Source: Oscillospiraceae bacterium (lineage in GTDB: Bacteria; Bacillota; Clostridia; Oscillospirales; Oscillospiraceae). Taken from it: DNA of 64,000 nucleotides. A model generated the notes under the pieces. That model had not been told where the DNA came from and did not search any database. It saw only the letters and a list, made by a program, of their open reading frames with translations. The stretch spans positions 1 to 64,000 of the forward strand of contig JAFQBN010000002.1 in NCBI GenBank assembly GCA_017416685.1, in the 5' to 3' direction. Below are positions 15,696 to 24,093 of this stretch, piece by piece (within the stretch, counting starts at the first letter, position 1; each line of letters begins with the position of its first letter). Made by a program: the position numbers and the translations under genes.

Positions 15696-17342
15696 ATGGA
15701 TATTCTGCAAAGCCTGATATGGCTGCTTGCCGGCGTTGGTGTGTTTATTGTCGGCATGAATTTTTTGAGCGACGCCCTTGAAAAGTCTGCCGGTGAGGGA
15801 ATGAAGCGGCTGCTTGGCCGCATCAGCAACAACCGCCTTTCCGGCGTAGGCATTGGCGCGGGTGTTACCGCGATCATTCAAAGCTCTTCCGCTACCTCGG
15901 TCATGGTCATCGGTCTGGTCAATGCCGGCGTTATGACGCTGATGCAGGCCACGCCCATCATTATGGGTGCCAACATCGGTACCACCATTACCGGTGTTTT
16001 GGTGGCATTGAAAAATGATTATTTTGATATGCTGATGTATCTGTTCGCCTTTGCGGGCGTGATGCTTGGCTTCTTCAAAAAGGAAAAAATCAAGCTGGCG
16101 GGTCTGCTGTGCAGCGGTTTGGGCCTGATTTTTGTGGGTCTGAACATCATGAGCAGCGAGCAGGCCTTTGGAAATCCGCTGATCGAAACCATGTTTGAAG
16201 GCATTTTCGCGGCAATCGGTTCTCCGCTGCTTTTGATTCTGATCGGTGCGCTGTTTACCGCCCTGATCCAGAGTTCCTCTGCGGCCACCGGTGTTGTCAT
16301 CACTATGGTGGGTACCGGGGTTTTGTCTTTGGACCTTGCTCTGTTTATTGTGCTTGGTGCCAACATTGGTACCTGTGTGACCGCGCTGTTGGCCTCGGTG
16401 GGTGCAAACGCAAACTCCAAGCGCGTGGCGCTGATCCACTTTATGTTTAACGTGATCGGCACGGCAGTTTTTGCGGTGATCATTTGGATTTTCAACGAGC
16501 CGATAGTGAACCTGTTGGTTTCCTTCTTCCCCGGAACTGATCCCATGTCGCTGCAGATGCGGGTTTCCGCCTTCCACGTAATTTTTAATGTAACGACCAC
16601 GGTCGTCCTGCTGGCATTTGTACCTCAGCTGGTCAAACTCTCCCAGCAGATCATTAAGGATAAGAAAACCGAACAGACGGTGCGCACACTCAAATATGTG
16701 GATGACCGTCTGCTGAGTGCGCCGTCTGTTGCCCTGATGCAGGTGAAGAAAGAAATGGACTATATGTTCACTCTGGTAGAGGAGAACATCGCCCTTTCTT
16801 TTGCGGATGACCTTGCAAACGGTGAGAAGATCGCGGAAAATGAGGCGACCATTGACTTTACCAACGGTGCGCTGACACGATTCCTGATCAAGCTTTCGGC
16901 AGTTGTGGAGCAAAGCGACGAGCGTGTGATCGGTGCCTATTTCCACGTACTGAACGATCTGGAGCGTGTGGGCGACCACGCTGAAAACTTCTATGAGATC
17001 GCGGCGGAAATGGCTGCCAAAAAATTCAGCTTCTCCGAAACGGGACGCAGCGGTGTTGAGAAAATGCGCGGTTTGGTCATGCAGATGCTGGCCCTTGCCA
17101 AGGATGTGTTCGACAACCTGAACCGGGACAGACTGCCGGAGCTGTCTGCGCTGGAAGATACCATCGACGGGATGAAGAAAGAGCTTACGGCCCACCACTT
17201 TGCGCGCCTTGCTGACGGCAACTGCAATATGGAGGTCAGTCCCTATTTTTCCTCCATCGTGGCCGGCCTTGAGCGTGTGGCAGACCATCTGGTAAACGTT
17301 GGCTACAGTATTGTAAGTCCCATTGGCTCTCAGAAGAATTAA
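15696..17342 (+). CDS. Na+/phosphate cotransporter (NptA/PNaS family) with PhoU-like domain
   Basis: 548 residues. Two inverted Na/Pi-cotransporter repeats are visible, each with the QSSSA signature: QSSSATSV (about 62-69) and QSSSAATG (about 192-199). Residues about 345-540 form a PhoU-like helical domain. The family takes up phosphate with sodium; the PhoU part may sense or gate. Start at 15696 after AAAGGAG. A weak promoter (TTGTTC, 18 bp, TATAAT at 15642-15647) lies upstream. It is monocistronic and ends at a bidirectional terminator facing nagB. Confidence 0.92.
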   Translation: MDILQSLIWLLAGVGVFIVGMNFLSDALEKSAGEGMKRLLGRISNNRLSGVGIGAGVTAIIQSSSATSVMVIGLVNAGVMTLMQATPIIMGANIGTTITGVLVALKNDYFDMLMYLFAFAGVMLGFFKKEKIKLAGLLCSGLGLIFVGLNIMSSEQAFGNPLIETMFEGIFAAIGSPLLLILIGALFTALIQSSSAATGVVITMVGTGVLSLDLALFIVLGANIGTCVTALLASVGANANSKRVALIHFMFNVIGTAVFAVIIWIFNEPIVNLLVSFFPGTDPMSLQMRVSAFHVIFNVTTTVVLLAFVPQLVKLSQQIIKDKKTEQTVRTLKYVDDRLLSAPSVALMQVKKEMDYMFTLVEENIALSFADDLANGEKIAENEATIDFTNGALTRFLIKLSAVVEQSDERVIGAYFHVLNDLERVGDHAENFYEIAAEMAAKKFSFSETGRSGVEKMRGLVMQMLALAKDVFDNLNRDRLPELSALEDTIDGMKKELTAHHFARLADGNCNMEVSPYFSSIVAGLERVADHLVNVGYSIVSPIGSQKN

Positions 17343-17348
17343 ACGATA

Positions 17349-17386
17349 AAAAGGCGGCAGAGAGAATATCCTCTCTGCCGCCTTTT
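17349..17386. terminator. Bidirectional terminator between convergent genes
   Basis: Perfect 16-bp arms (17349-17364 and 17371-17386) with A- and T-rich ends, serving the phosphate transporter gene (+) and nagB (-). Confidence 0.88.
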
Positions 17387-17398
17387 AAGCTGTAATGA

Positions 17399-18184
17399 TT
17401 ACTTTTCGTCCTTGTAGATTTCCTTGAAGTACTTGTAGGTGTCCACCTTCAGCTCGCCGCAGGCAGCCTCGTCGCAGGCCACGATGCCATCGGGATGCAT
17501 CTGCAAGGCGCTGATGGTCCAGGCGTGATCCACGCCGCCCTCCACGCAGTGCTTCAGGGCGCGGGCCTTGTTGTGGCCGTTGATCAGCAGCAGCACCTGC
17601 TTGGAGTCGCACACGGTGCCAACGCCAACGGACAGGGCGGTCTTGGGCACCTTGTTGGGGTCGTTGTCGAAGAAGCGGGAGTTGACGATCAGAGTGTCCT
17701 CGGTCAGGGCGCGCACGCCGGTGCGGGAGACCAGGGAGGTGAAGGGTTCGTTAAAGGCGATGTGACCGTCCACACCGCTGCCGCCCAGGAACAGGTCGAT
17801 GCCGCCGTAAGAGGCAATCTTGTCCTCGTAGCGCTGGCACTCAGCCTCCAGATCGGCGGCCATGCCGTTGAGAATGTTGATATTCTCGGCGGGGATGTCA
17901 ATGTGGTTGAAGAAATTGTCGTGCATGAAGTACCAGTAGCTCTGGTCATGCTCGCGGGGCAGACCCACGTACTCGTCCATATTGAAGGTGACTACGTTCT
18001 TGAAGGTGACCTTGCCGGCCTTGTTCATCTCGATCAGACGCTTGTAGACGCCGAGAGGGGAGGAACCGGTGGGCAGACCCAGAATGAAGGGGCGGGCTTC
18101 CTTGTGATTGTTGATGGCGTCGGCAATATGCTGGGCAGCCCAGGCGCACATCTGGTCATAATCGCTCTTGATGATGAGTTTCAT
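17399..18184 (-). CDS. nagB: Glucosamine-6-phosphate deaminase
   Basis: 261 residues from the ATG at 18184, which lies 10 bases after GGAG; a GTG three codons earlier is too close to it. NagB converts glucosamine 6-phosphate to fructose 6-phosphate and ammonia, the last step of amino-sugar catabolism. Seen in the sequence are [16 protein letters not shown] near the N-terminus, FNMDEYVGL (the general-base Asp), and DGHIAFNEP, the family signature. It stands alone, without nagA or a PTS gene beside it, and shares a 193-base intergenic region with the divergent rhamnulokinase-like operon. It fits the host-glycan theme of the window. Confidence 0.95.
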   Translation of the reverse strand: MKLIIKSDYDQMCAWAAQHIADAINNHKEARPFILGLPTGSSPLGVYKRLIEMNKAGKVTFKNVVTFNMDEYVGLPREHDQSYWYFMHDNFFNHIDIPAENINILNGMAADLEAECQRYEDKIASYGGIDLFLGGSGVDGHIAFNEPFTSLVSRTGVRALTEDTLIVNSRFFDNDPNKVPKTALSVGVGTVCDSKQVLLLINGHNKARALKHCVEGGVDHAWTISALQMHPDGIVACDEAACGELKVDTYKYFKEIYKDEK

Positions 18185-18322
18185 TTGCTTCACACTCCAA
18201 TTCTATATTTGGGGGACAATTTCCATTTTCTCCCTTTTCCGTGAATATTATACGCCTATTTTTTTTCCTTGTCTACTATTTTTTTCGCGGAGGAAAAGAG
18301 GATGAATTCCTTGAAAAGAGGG

Positions 18323-18351
18323 TTGATTTTATGGAAGAAACGAAGTATATT
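18323..18351 (+). promoter_or_regulatory. Sigma-A promoter for the kinase-SDR-PHP operon
   Basis: TTGATT (18323-18328), 17-bp spacer, TATATT (18346-18351), about 27 bases before the kinase start. Confidence 0.5.
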
Positions 18352-18377
18352 TTAATATAGGATAGGAGGGTTGCGCC

Positions 18378-19853
18378 ATGAAAAAGCAACGCAATATGTT
18401 AGCCTTTGATTTGGGCGGCAGCAACGGCCGTGCCATTCTTGGCCGGTTTGATGGTGAAAGGCTCGAAATGACCGAGCTGCATCGCTTTGAAAACCACTAT
18501 ATCGAGATGAACGGCGTGTTCTACTGGGACATTGCCTATCTCTATGACCAACTCAAGCAGGGACTGCTCGCCTTTAAGCAGGGCGGATATGGAGAGCTGG
18601 ACAGCTTCGGTATCGACACCTGGGGCGTGGACTACGGTCTGCTGGACAAGAACGGCCACCTGATTGGCATGCCCCGTTCCTACCGTCTGGGTGTGCAGGC
18701 GGATATCGACGCCGTACAGGAGAAAATCAGAAAAGAGGATCTGTACGCCCGATGCGGCATCGACACCTCCCTGACCTTTAACACTCTGTATCAGCTTTAC
18801 CGCCGCAAGCGGGAAGGGGATGCAGCGCTGGAGGCGGCGGACAAGCTGCTGCTGACTCCCGACCTGTTGGGTTATTTCCTGACCGGTGCAGTGGGCGCGG
18901 AGTATTCCATCGCCACCACCACCCAGCTTTATAACCCCACCACCCGTGACTGGGACTGGCAGACCATTGAGGAGCTGGGCCTTCCTAAGCACATCTTCCC
19001 CCAAATCGACGCTACCGGCACCATCCGCGGCCATCTGCGGCCCGAGCTGTGCCAGGAGCTGGGCCTGAATCCGGCCGCCTTCGTTGCTGTGGGCAGCCAC
19101 GACACGGCTTCCGCCGTGGCAGCCATTCCCGGCAAGGGCAGCTTTGCCTTCTGCTCGTCCGGCACCTTCTCGCTGGTGGGTATGGAGACCGAACAGGCTG
19201 TTCTGTCCGATGCGGCCCGTGATGAAGGTATCTCCAACGAGGGTACCATTCAGGGCGGCTTCCGCCCCCTGCGGACCATTATCGGCCTGTGGGTCATTCA
19301 GGAGTGCCGCCGCCAGTGGCTGCGCGAGGGCAAGGACTACAGCTGGGACAAGATCGTGGAGCTGGCCAAGCAGGCTGAACCCCTGCGTTCTGTCATCGAC
19401 ATGGATGCGCCGGAGTTCTACGCCGGCGGTGACATGGTGCAGGCCATCAAGGACTTCTGCAAGCGTACCAATCAGCCTGTTCCCGAGACGGACGGCCAGG
19501 TTGCCCGCTGCGTGTACGAGTCTCTGGCCCTGAAGTACCGGCTGGCACTGGAGGGTCTGGAGCGCATGACCGGTAAGAGCATCGACTCCATGAACATCGT
19601 GGGCGGCGGTTCCAGGAACCGCCTGCTCAACCAGATGGCTGCCGATGCCACCGGCCGTCCCGTGACCACCGGCCCTGTGGAGGGCGCTGCCATGGGCAAC
19701 CTGCTGGCGCAGGCCAAGGCCCTTGGCGATATCGCCGACATGGATGCCCTGCGTGAGGTGGTCCGTGCCAGCGAAGCTGTTGAGAGCTATCAGCCCAATC
19801 CCACCCCCGAGTGGGAGGCGGCTTATCAGAAGCTGATCTCATTTTTGAAGTAA
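18378..19853 (+). CDS. FGGY-family carbohydrate kinase, rhamnulokinase-like
   Basis: 491 residues. FGGY kinases phosphorylate open-chain sugars and polyols. The sequence has the N-terminal phosphate motif AFDLGGSNGRAILG, the catalytic-region segment FGIDTWGVDYGLLD, GSHDTASAV and SSGTFSLVG (ATP-binding cleft, strongly like RhaB), and NIVGGGSRNRLLNQM near the C-terminus. The closest family I can name is rhamnulokinase. No rhamnose isomerase or rhamnulose-1-phosphate aldolase gene is near; the operon partners are an SDR and a PHP protein. The true substrate may therefore be another deoxy-sugar, ketose or polyol. Start at 18378 after ATAGGAGGG. Confidence 0.85.
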   Translation: MKKQRNMLAFDLGGSNGRAILGRFDGERLEMTELHRFENHYIEMNGVFYWDIAYLYDQLKQGLLAFKQGGYGELDSFGIDTWGVDYGLLDKNGHLIGMPRSYRLGVQADIDAVQEKIRKEDLYARCGIDTSLTFNTLYQLYRRKREGDAALEAADKLLLTPDLLGYFLTGAVGAEYSIATTTQLYNPTTRDWDWQTIEELGLPKHIFPQIDATGTIRGHLRPELCQELGLNPAAFVAVGSHDTASAVAAIPGKGSFAFCSSGTFSLVGMETEQAVLSDAARDEGISNEGTIQGGFRPLRTIIGLWVIQECRRQWLREGKDYSWDKIVELAKQAEPLRSVIDMDAPEFYAGGDMVQAIKDFCKRTNQPVPETDGQVARCVYESLALKYRLALEGLERMTGKSIDSMNIVGGGSRNRLLNQMAADATGRPVTTGPVEGAAMGNLLAQAKALGDIADMDALREVVRASEAVESYQPNPTPEWEAAYQKLISFLK

Positions 19854-19873
19854 GGAAAAAGGAGAGAAGAACA

Positions 19874-20752
19874 ATGAGCATTGATATGACCAAATGGTGT
19901 GAACTGGCCAAGCAGAACATCCACAACCGTCCCGCCGGTACCGGCCGCATGGCCGGCAAGATCGTCGTGGTGACCGGCGCCGCCCAGGGCTTTGGCAAGG
20001 GTATTGCCGAAGAGCTGTATAAAGAGGGCGCAAGTGTTGTCATCGCCGACATGAACCTGCCCCTGGCCGAGCAGGTGGCCAAGGAGATGGGCGAGCGCGC
20101 CGCTGCCATCGCCGTTAACGTCTCTGACGAAGACAGCGTGGCCCAGATGGTGGGCAAAACCGTGGAGATCTTTGGCGGCATCGACCTGATGCTGGCCAAC
20201 GCCGGCGTGGTTCGCTCCGGTCCTCTGGCCACTTTTGAGAAGAAGGACTTCGATTTCGTGACCAACATCAACTACACCGGCCTGTTCCTGTGCTGCAAGT
20301 ATGCCGCCATCATCATGCAGGCCCAGCACGAGGCTGACCCCAACGCCATGTTTGACATCGTTGCTGTGTCCTCCAAGTCCGGTCTGGAGGGTTCCAACAA
20401 GAACTTTGCTTACGCCGGCTCCAAGTTCGGCAGCATTGGTCTGGTGCAGAGCTTCGCTCTGGAGATGTGCGAGTACGGTGTCAAGGTCAACGCCGTCTGC
20501 CCCGGCAACTATCTGGACGGTCCCCTGTGGAGCGATCCCGAGCGTGGCCTGTTTGTGCAGTACCTGAATGCCGGCAAGGTGCCCGGCGCCAAGACGGTGG
20601 AGGACGTGCGCCGCTTCTACGAGGCCAAGGTGCCTCTGAATCGCGGCTGCCTGCCCATCGACGTGGCCCGAGCCGTTATGTACTGCGTGGAGCAGAAGTA
20701 CGAGACCGGTCAGGCCATCCCCGTTACCGGCGGTCAGGTCATGCTCAACTGA
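19874..20752 (+). CDS. SDR-family NAD(P)-dependent oxidoreductase
   Basis: 292 residues from the ATG at 19874, which follows AGGAGAGAAG; earlier in-frame ATGs overlap the kinase gene. Classical SDR features are TGAAQGFGKG (about 34-43, cofactor binding), LANAG, the Ser of VSSKSG, and YAGSK (about 180-184) with catalytic Tyr and Lys. Asp in VVIADMN after the second strand favours NAD+ over NADP+. It resembles sugar-alcohol or sugar-phosphate dehydrogenases. The gap to the kinase is 20 bases and to the PHP gene 13 bases, so all three are one operon. The substrate is unknown, perhaps a phosphorylated polyol made by the upstream kinase. Confidence 0.85.
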   Translation: MSIDMTKWCELAKQNIHNRPAGTGRMAGKIVVVTGAAQGFGKGIAEELYKEGASVVIADMNLPLAEQVAKEMGERAAAIAVNVSDEDSVAQMVGKTVEIFGGIDLMLANAGVVRSGPLATFEKKDFDFVTNINYTGLFLCCKYAAIIMQAQHEADPNAMFDIVAVSSKSGLEGSNKNFAYAGSKFGSIGLVQSFALEMCEYGVKVNAVCPGNYLDGPLWSDPERGLFVQYLNAGKVPGAKTVEDVRRFYEAKVPLNRGCLPIDVARAVMYCVEQKYETGQAIPVTGGQVMLN

Positions 20753-20765
20753 TAAGGGTGCCAAT

Positions 20766-21941
20766 ATGATCGACATTCAAATTCTTGAAAAGCTGAATGC
20801 ACCCACGGCGGAGGAGCGGCTGGCCAACCTGAAGGCGATCCTGCCCCAGACCAAGTTCCCGCCCGAGGTGCCTCAGTACATCAACAACCACATCCACACG
20901 ACTTACTCCTTTTCGCCCTATTCGCCCACAGCGGCGGTCTATGCCGCCCGGATGGAGGGACTTTGCACCGCCGGTATCATCGACCACGATTCCATTGCCG
21001 GCGCACGGGAGTTTCTGGCGGCTGCCGAGATCATCGGCATGCCCGTCACCATCGGTATGGAGTGCCGCATCTCCATGGACGGCACCCGGCTGGAGGGCCG
21101 CCGCACCAACAACCCCGATCAGGTTGGGGTCAGCTACATGACCATTCAGGGCGTGCCGCATCATCAGATCGACCGGCTGGACCAGTTCTTCCGTCCCTAT
21201 CGTGAGGCCCGCAACCGCCGCAACCGCCTGATGATCGACCGCATCAATGAAATGCTGCCTGAGCTGGCGCTGGACTTTGACCGGGACGTGCTGCCCCTGT
21301 CCCTTGGACACGAGGGGGGCGGCGTGACCGAGCGGCACCTGATGTACGCCCTGGCCATCAAGCTGACCGAGAAGGTCGGCAAGGGTCAGGCTATGGTGGA
21401 TAAGCTGGCTGCCATGGGTCTTGCGCTGTCCGACAAGCAGAAGGCCCAGATGCTGGATCTGGAGTATCCGTTCTACGAGTACGACCTGCTGGGAATCCTG
21501 AAGGGCGCTTTTGTCCCTGCTGTCTACATCGATGCCACCGACGAGTGTCCCAAGCTGCCCGATGTAGTGGCCCTGTGTAAGGAAGTGGATGCCACCCTGT
21601 GCTACGCCTATCTGGGCGACGTGGGTAACAGCGTTACCGGCGACAAGAAGGCACAGAAGTTTGAGGACGACTATCTGGAGGACGTGTTCCTGTGCCTGCA
21701 GGAGGAGGGGGTCAAGGCGGTGACCTATATGCCCACCCGAAACACCCCCGAGCAGCTGGAGCGCCTGCGCGGCATGTGCGACCAGTACGGTATGTTCCAG
21801 ATCTCCGGCGAGGATATCAACTCTCCCCGTCAGGGTTTCATCATCCGTGCCATGGAAAACCCGCTGTTTGCAAACCTGATCGACGCCACGTGGAAGCTCA
21901 TCGAACATGAGAAGAACTGGCTGAAGAAATGCCCCTGCTAA
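20766..21941 (+). CDS. PHP-domain protein, likely metal-dependent phosphoesterase
   Basis: 391 residues. The PHP metal-binding pattern is visible: H42-I-H44 followed by TTYSFSPYS, then IIDHDSIAGAREF, and Glu in IGMECRI. PHP proteins are usually phosphoesterases or histidinol-phosphatase-like enzymes and bind two or three metals. The C-terminal region (about 250-390) is not a domain I recognise. It is the last gene of the kinase-SDR-PHP operon, suggesting it removes phosphate from a sugar-derived intermediate, or otherwise acts on the same pathway. The terminator at 21945 overlaps the gene's end closely. Confidence 0.8.
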   Translation: MIDIQILEKLNAPTAEERLANLKAILPQTKFPPEVPQYINNHIHTTYSFSPYSPTAAVYAARMEGLCTAGIIDHDSIAGAREFLAAAEIIGMPVTIGMECRISMDGTRLEGRRTNNPDQVGVSYMTIQGVPHHQIDRLDQFFRPYREARNRRNRLMIDRINEMLPELALDFDRDVLPLSLGHEGGGVTERHLMYALAIKLTEKVGKGQAMVDKLAAMGLALSDKQKAQMLDLEYPFYEYDLLGILKGAFVPAVYIDATDECPKLPDVVALCKEVDATLCYAYLGDVGNSVTGDKKAQKFEDDYLEDVFLCLQEEGVKAVTYMPTRNTPEQLERLRGMCDQYGMFQISGEDINSPRQGFIIRAMENPLFANLIDATWKLIEHEKNWLKKCPC

Positions 21942-21944
21942 GAT

Positions 21945-21984
21945 AAAAAGAGGAAGGATACGAAATCGTATCCTTCCTCTTTTT
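21945..21984 (+). terminator. Intrinsic terminator of the kinase-SDR-PHP operon
   Basis: 17-bp stem (arms start at 21945 and 21968) with a T-rich end. Confidence 0.85.
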
Positions 21985-22004
21985 ATATAACGAAAATCAC
22001 GCCT

Positions 22005-22039
22005 AATAAATCCTCCCCGCTGCGCGGGGAGGATTTATT
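22005..22039. repeat. Perfect 16-bp palindrome with 3-base loop
   Basis: Arms 22005-22020 and 22024-22039 are perfectly complementary around TGC. There is no T-run on the right and only A/T flanks. It sits directly against a candidate sigma-E promoter of the spoIIIA operon. It may insulate the operon or be a reverse-strand terminator. Confidence 0.6.
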
Positions 22040-22041
22040 GC

Positions 22042-22071
22042 GTCATAATAGGGGAAGTGAGTTCATAAGAT
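22042..22071 (+). promoter_or_regulatory. Candidate sigma-E promoter of spoIIIA
   Basis: GTCATAAT (22042-22049), a 14-bp spacer and CATAAGAT (22064-22071) agree with the Bacillus sigma-E pattern (GKMATATT and CATACAMT) at 7 of 8 and 6 of 8 positions. spoIIIA is sigma-E dependent in B. subtilis. Confidence 0.5.
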
Positions 22072-22095
22072 AGGACAAACAAAGGAGGTGGCATC

Positions 22096-22992
22096 ATGGC
22101 CAAAGTGTGTCGGCAGGTATTTGCCCTGCTCCCGGACAGGCTGCGGCAGAGTGTGCCGGAGATGGGAGAGGATGTGCTGGCGCAGGTGGAGGAAATCCGG
22201 CTGCGTGCGGGTCACCCGCTGGCGCTGACAGTATCCGACACAGGGCGGCGGGTAAACGGCCCTGCGGTGGAGCCTCAGGAACTGGAACTTTTGCTCCACA
22301 CAGCGAGCAAGTGGTCGGTACACACGGTGCTCGATCAGCTGTGCAGCGGCTTCATGACCATCGAGGGCGGACACCGTCTGGGTGTGGCAGGAACGGCGGT
22401 GATGGAGGGAGAACGCATTCGCACGCTCAGCAATATTTCCTCAGTTAATATACGTATAGCGCGCCAAATAAAAGGGTGTGCAAGGGAATTGGCTTTACAC
22501 ATAGAGGGGGAGGTCGGAGTGGCTAATACCCTGATCGTCGCGCCGCCGGGAGCAGGGAAAACCACACTTTTGCGGGACATTATCCGGATACTCTCCGAAG
22601 GAGGGCTGCGCGTTTGCGTTGCGGATGAACGGGGGGAATTGGCGGCCATGTGGCAGGGGAAGGCGCAAATGGACCTTGGGCCGAATACGGATGTGCTGAC
22701 CGGTTGTCCCAAAGCGCAGGCGGTGCAGATCATGCTGCGTGGCATGAATCCGCAGGTGATCGCTGTGGACGAGATCACCGCGCCCGAGGACGTGCGGGCT
22801 ATGGAGCTGGCCATGGGGTGCGGCGTCCGTGTACTGGCAACAGCGCACGCGCAAAACGAGGACGACCTGTACCGCAGACCCATATATCGCACCTTGCTGG
22901 AGACGGGGGTATTTGAACAGGTCGTGGTATTGAGCCGGCGCGGAGGACAGCGGACCGTCCGGACGCGCCAGGTGCGGGAGTTATTATGCTGA
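22096..22992 (+). CDS. spoIIIAA: Stage III sporulation protein AA (ATPase)
   Basis: 298 residues, the usual length. It is the secretion-type ATPase of the SpoIIIA-SpoIIQ channel that links mother cell and forespore after engulfment. Walker A is APPGAGKTTLLRD (about 149-161), with VCVADERGELAA after it, and VIAVDEITAPEDV is the Walker B-like segment. RBS AAGGAGGTGG. First gene of the eight-gene operon; its stop overlaps the start of spoIIIAB. Confidence 0.96.
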   Translation: MAKVCRQVFALLPDRLRQSVPEMGEDVLAQVEEIRLRAGHPLALTVSDTGRRVNGPAVEPQELELLLHTASKWSVHTVLDQLCSGFMTIEGGHRLGVAGTAVMEGERIRTLSNISSVNIRIARQIKGCARELALHIEGEVGVANTLIVAPPGAGKTTLLRDIIRILSEGGLRVCVADERGELAAMWQGKAQMDLGPNTDVLTGCPKAQAVQIMLRGMNPQVIAVDEITAPEDVRAMELAMGCGVRVLATAHAQNEDDLYRRPIYRTLLETGVFEQVVVLSRRGGQRTVRTRQVRELLC

Positions 22993-23486
22993 AATTATTT
23001 GGGTTACTGCTGGTTGCAGGAGGGTGTACCTTTTGGGGCTTTCGGGCCGCGGACGAGCTTTCTGCCCGGGTGCGGATCGTGCAGGAGCTGGCCCAGGCGG
23101 TACAGGTGATGGAACGGGAACTTTCTTTGTTCCGACCCTCGCTTCCGGTCCTGCTGGAACGTATGGCACAGGGGCGTGATAAACGAGTGTCGGACCTTCT
23201 GATGCGTTGCTGCGCAGAAATTGAAAAGGGAAAAAACTTTACAGAAATTTGGGAAAAACAGGTGGAACACCTGGATATTGACGAACGGGAGAAGGGTTTG
23301 GTACGCGGCCTTGGTCAGGTTTTGGGACAGTACGATGACAGGGGGCAGGTACAGGCGGCGATGGGGATCAGACAGGAGTTGGAAGCGTGTGCCGCGCGCC
23401 GACGGGAAGACAATCGCACCAAAGGCAGAATGTACCGTATGCTGGGTGTCACAGCCGGCGGGTTTCTGATATTAACGCTGGTGTAA
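22986..23486 (+). CDS. spoIIIAB: Stage III sporulation protein AB
   Basis: 166 residues with an N-terminal hydrophobic anchor (about 4-20) and a C-terminal hydrophobic segment. Structurally SpoIIIAB resembles GspF-like platform proteins of type II secretion. The start overlaps the end of spoIIIAA by 7 bases. Assigned by position plus features such as CTFWGFRAADEL and EREL in the first half, which are typical. Confidence 0.93.
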   Translation: MLKLFGLLLVAGGCTFWGFRAADELSARVRIVQELAQAVQVMERELSLFRPSLPVLLERMAQGRDKRVSDLLMRCCAEIEKGKNFTEIWEKQVEHLDIDEREKGLVRGLGQVLGQYDDRGQVQAAMGIRQELEACAARRREDNRTKGRMYRMLGVTAGGFLILTLV

Positions 23487-23509
23487 CAAAAGCGGAGAGG
23501 GCATGTGTG

Positions 23510-23704
23510 ATGAATGTGGATTTGATATTCAAAATTGCGGCCATAGGCATTTTGGTGTCGGTACTCAATCAGGTGTTGGTCCGTGCCGGGCGGGATGAAC
23601 AGGCAACCATGGTCACCCTGACGGCGCTTGTTGTGGTTCTGATGATGGTAGTGCAGGAAATTGCCCGGCTGTTCACCATGGTCAAAGGCTTGTTTGGTCT
23701 GTGA
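23510..23704 (+). CDS. spoIIIAC: Stage III sporulation protein AC
   Basis: 64 residues with two membrane helices, starting MNVDLIFKIAAIGILVSVLN. The start at 23510 follows GGAGAGG at 23494-23500; longer in-frame reading runs back into spoIIIAB and is not real. Its TGA shares a base with the ATG of spoIIIAD (TGATG at 23702-23706). It is a small subunit of the channel membrane complex. Confidence 0.93.
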   Translation: MNVDLIFKIAAIGILVSVLNQVLVRAGRDEQATMVTLTALVVVLMMVVQEIARLFTMVKGLFGL

Positions 23705-24093
23705 TGGAGCTTCTGCTGAAGATCGTGGCCGGGGCGCTGGCGGCGGCAGTCTGTGCCACGGTACTGCGCCGCAGTGCGCCGGAATTTGCGGTCCCGCTGG
23801 TTCTGGCCTGTGGTGCGTGGGTGGTATTTATGCTGGCTCAGGCAGTGGGGCAGACGGTGCAGGTGCTGGTTCGTCTGGCCGGGGCGGCAAAGCTGGAGTC
23901 GCAGGTGGTGGAGCCGGTGATCAAGGTTGTGGGACTCTCGGTTGTTACACGCATTGGTGCGGAGGTCTGCCGCAGCGCGGGCGAAGGCGGGATCGCGGCC
24001 TTTGTAGAGATTGCAGGCACACTGCTGTCCCTGACGGCTGCCGTGCCTCTAGTAAACAGCGTGCTGGAACTGATCACGGAGCTTTTGGTATGA
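23704..24093 (+). CDS. spoIIIAD: Stage III sporulation protein AD
   Basis: 129 residues with several hydrophobic segments; it starts MELLLKIVAGALAAAVC. The ATG at 23704 overlaps the stop of spoIIIAC, so the two are translationally coupled. SpoIIIAD is a membrane subunit of the mother-cell side of the feeding channel. The length is normal. Confidence 0.93.
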   Translation: MELLLKIVAGALAAAVCATVLRRSAPEFAVPLVLACGAWVVFMLAQAVGQTVQVLVRLAGAAKLESQVVEPVIKVVGLSVVTRIGAEVCRSAGEGGIAAFVEIAGTLLSLTAAVPLVNSVLELITELLV

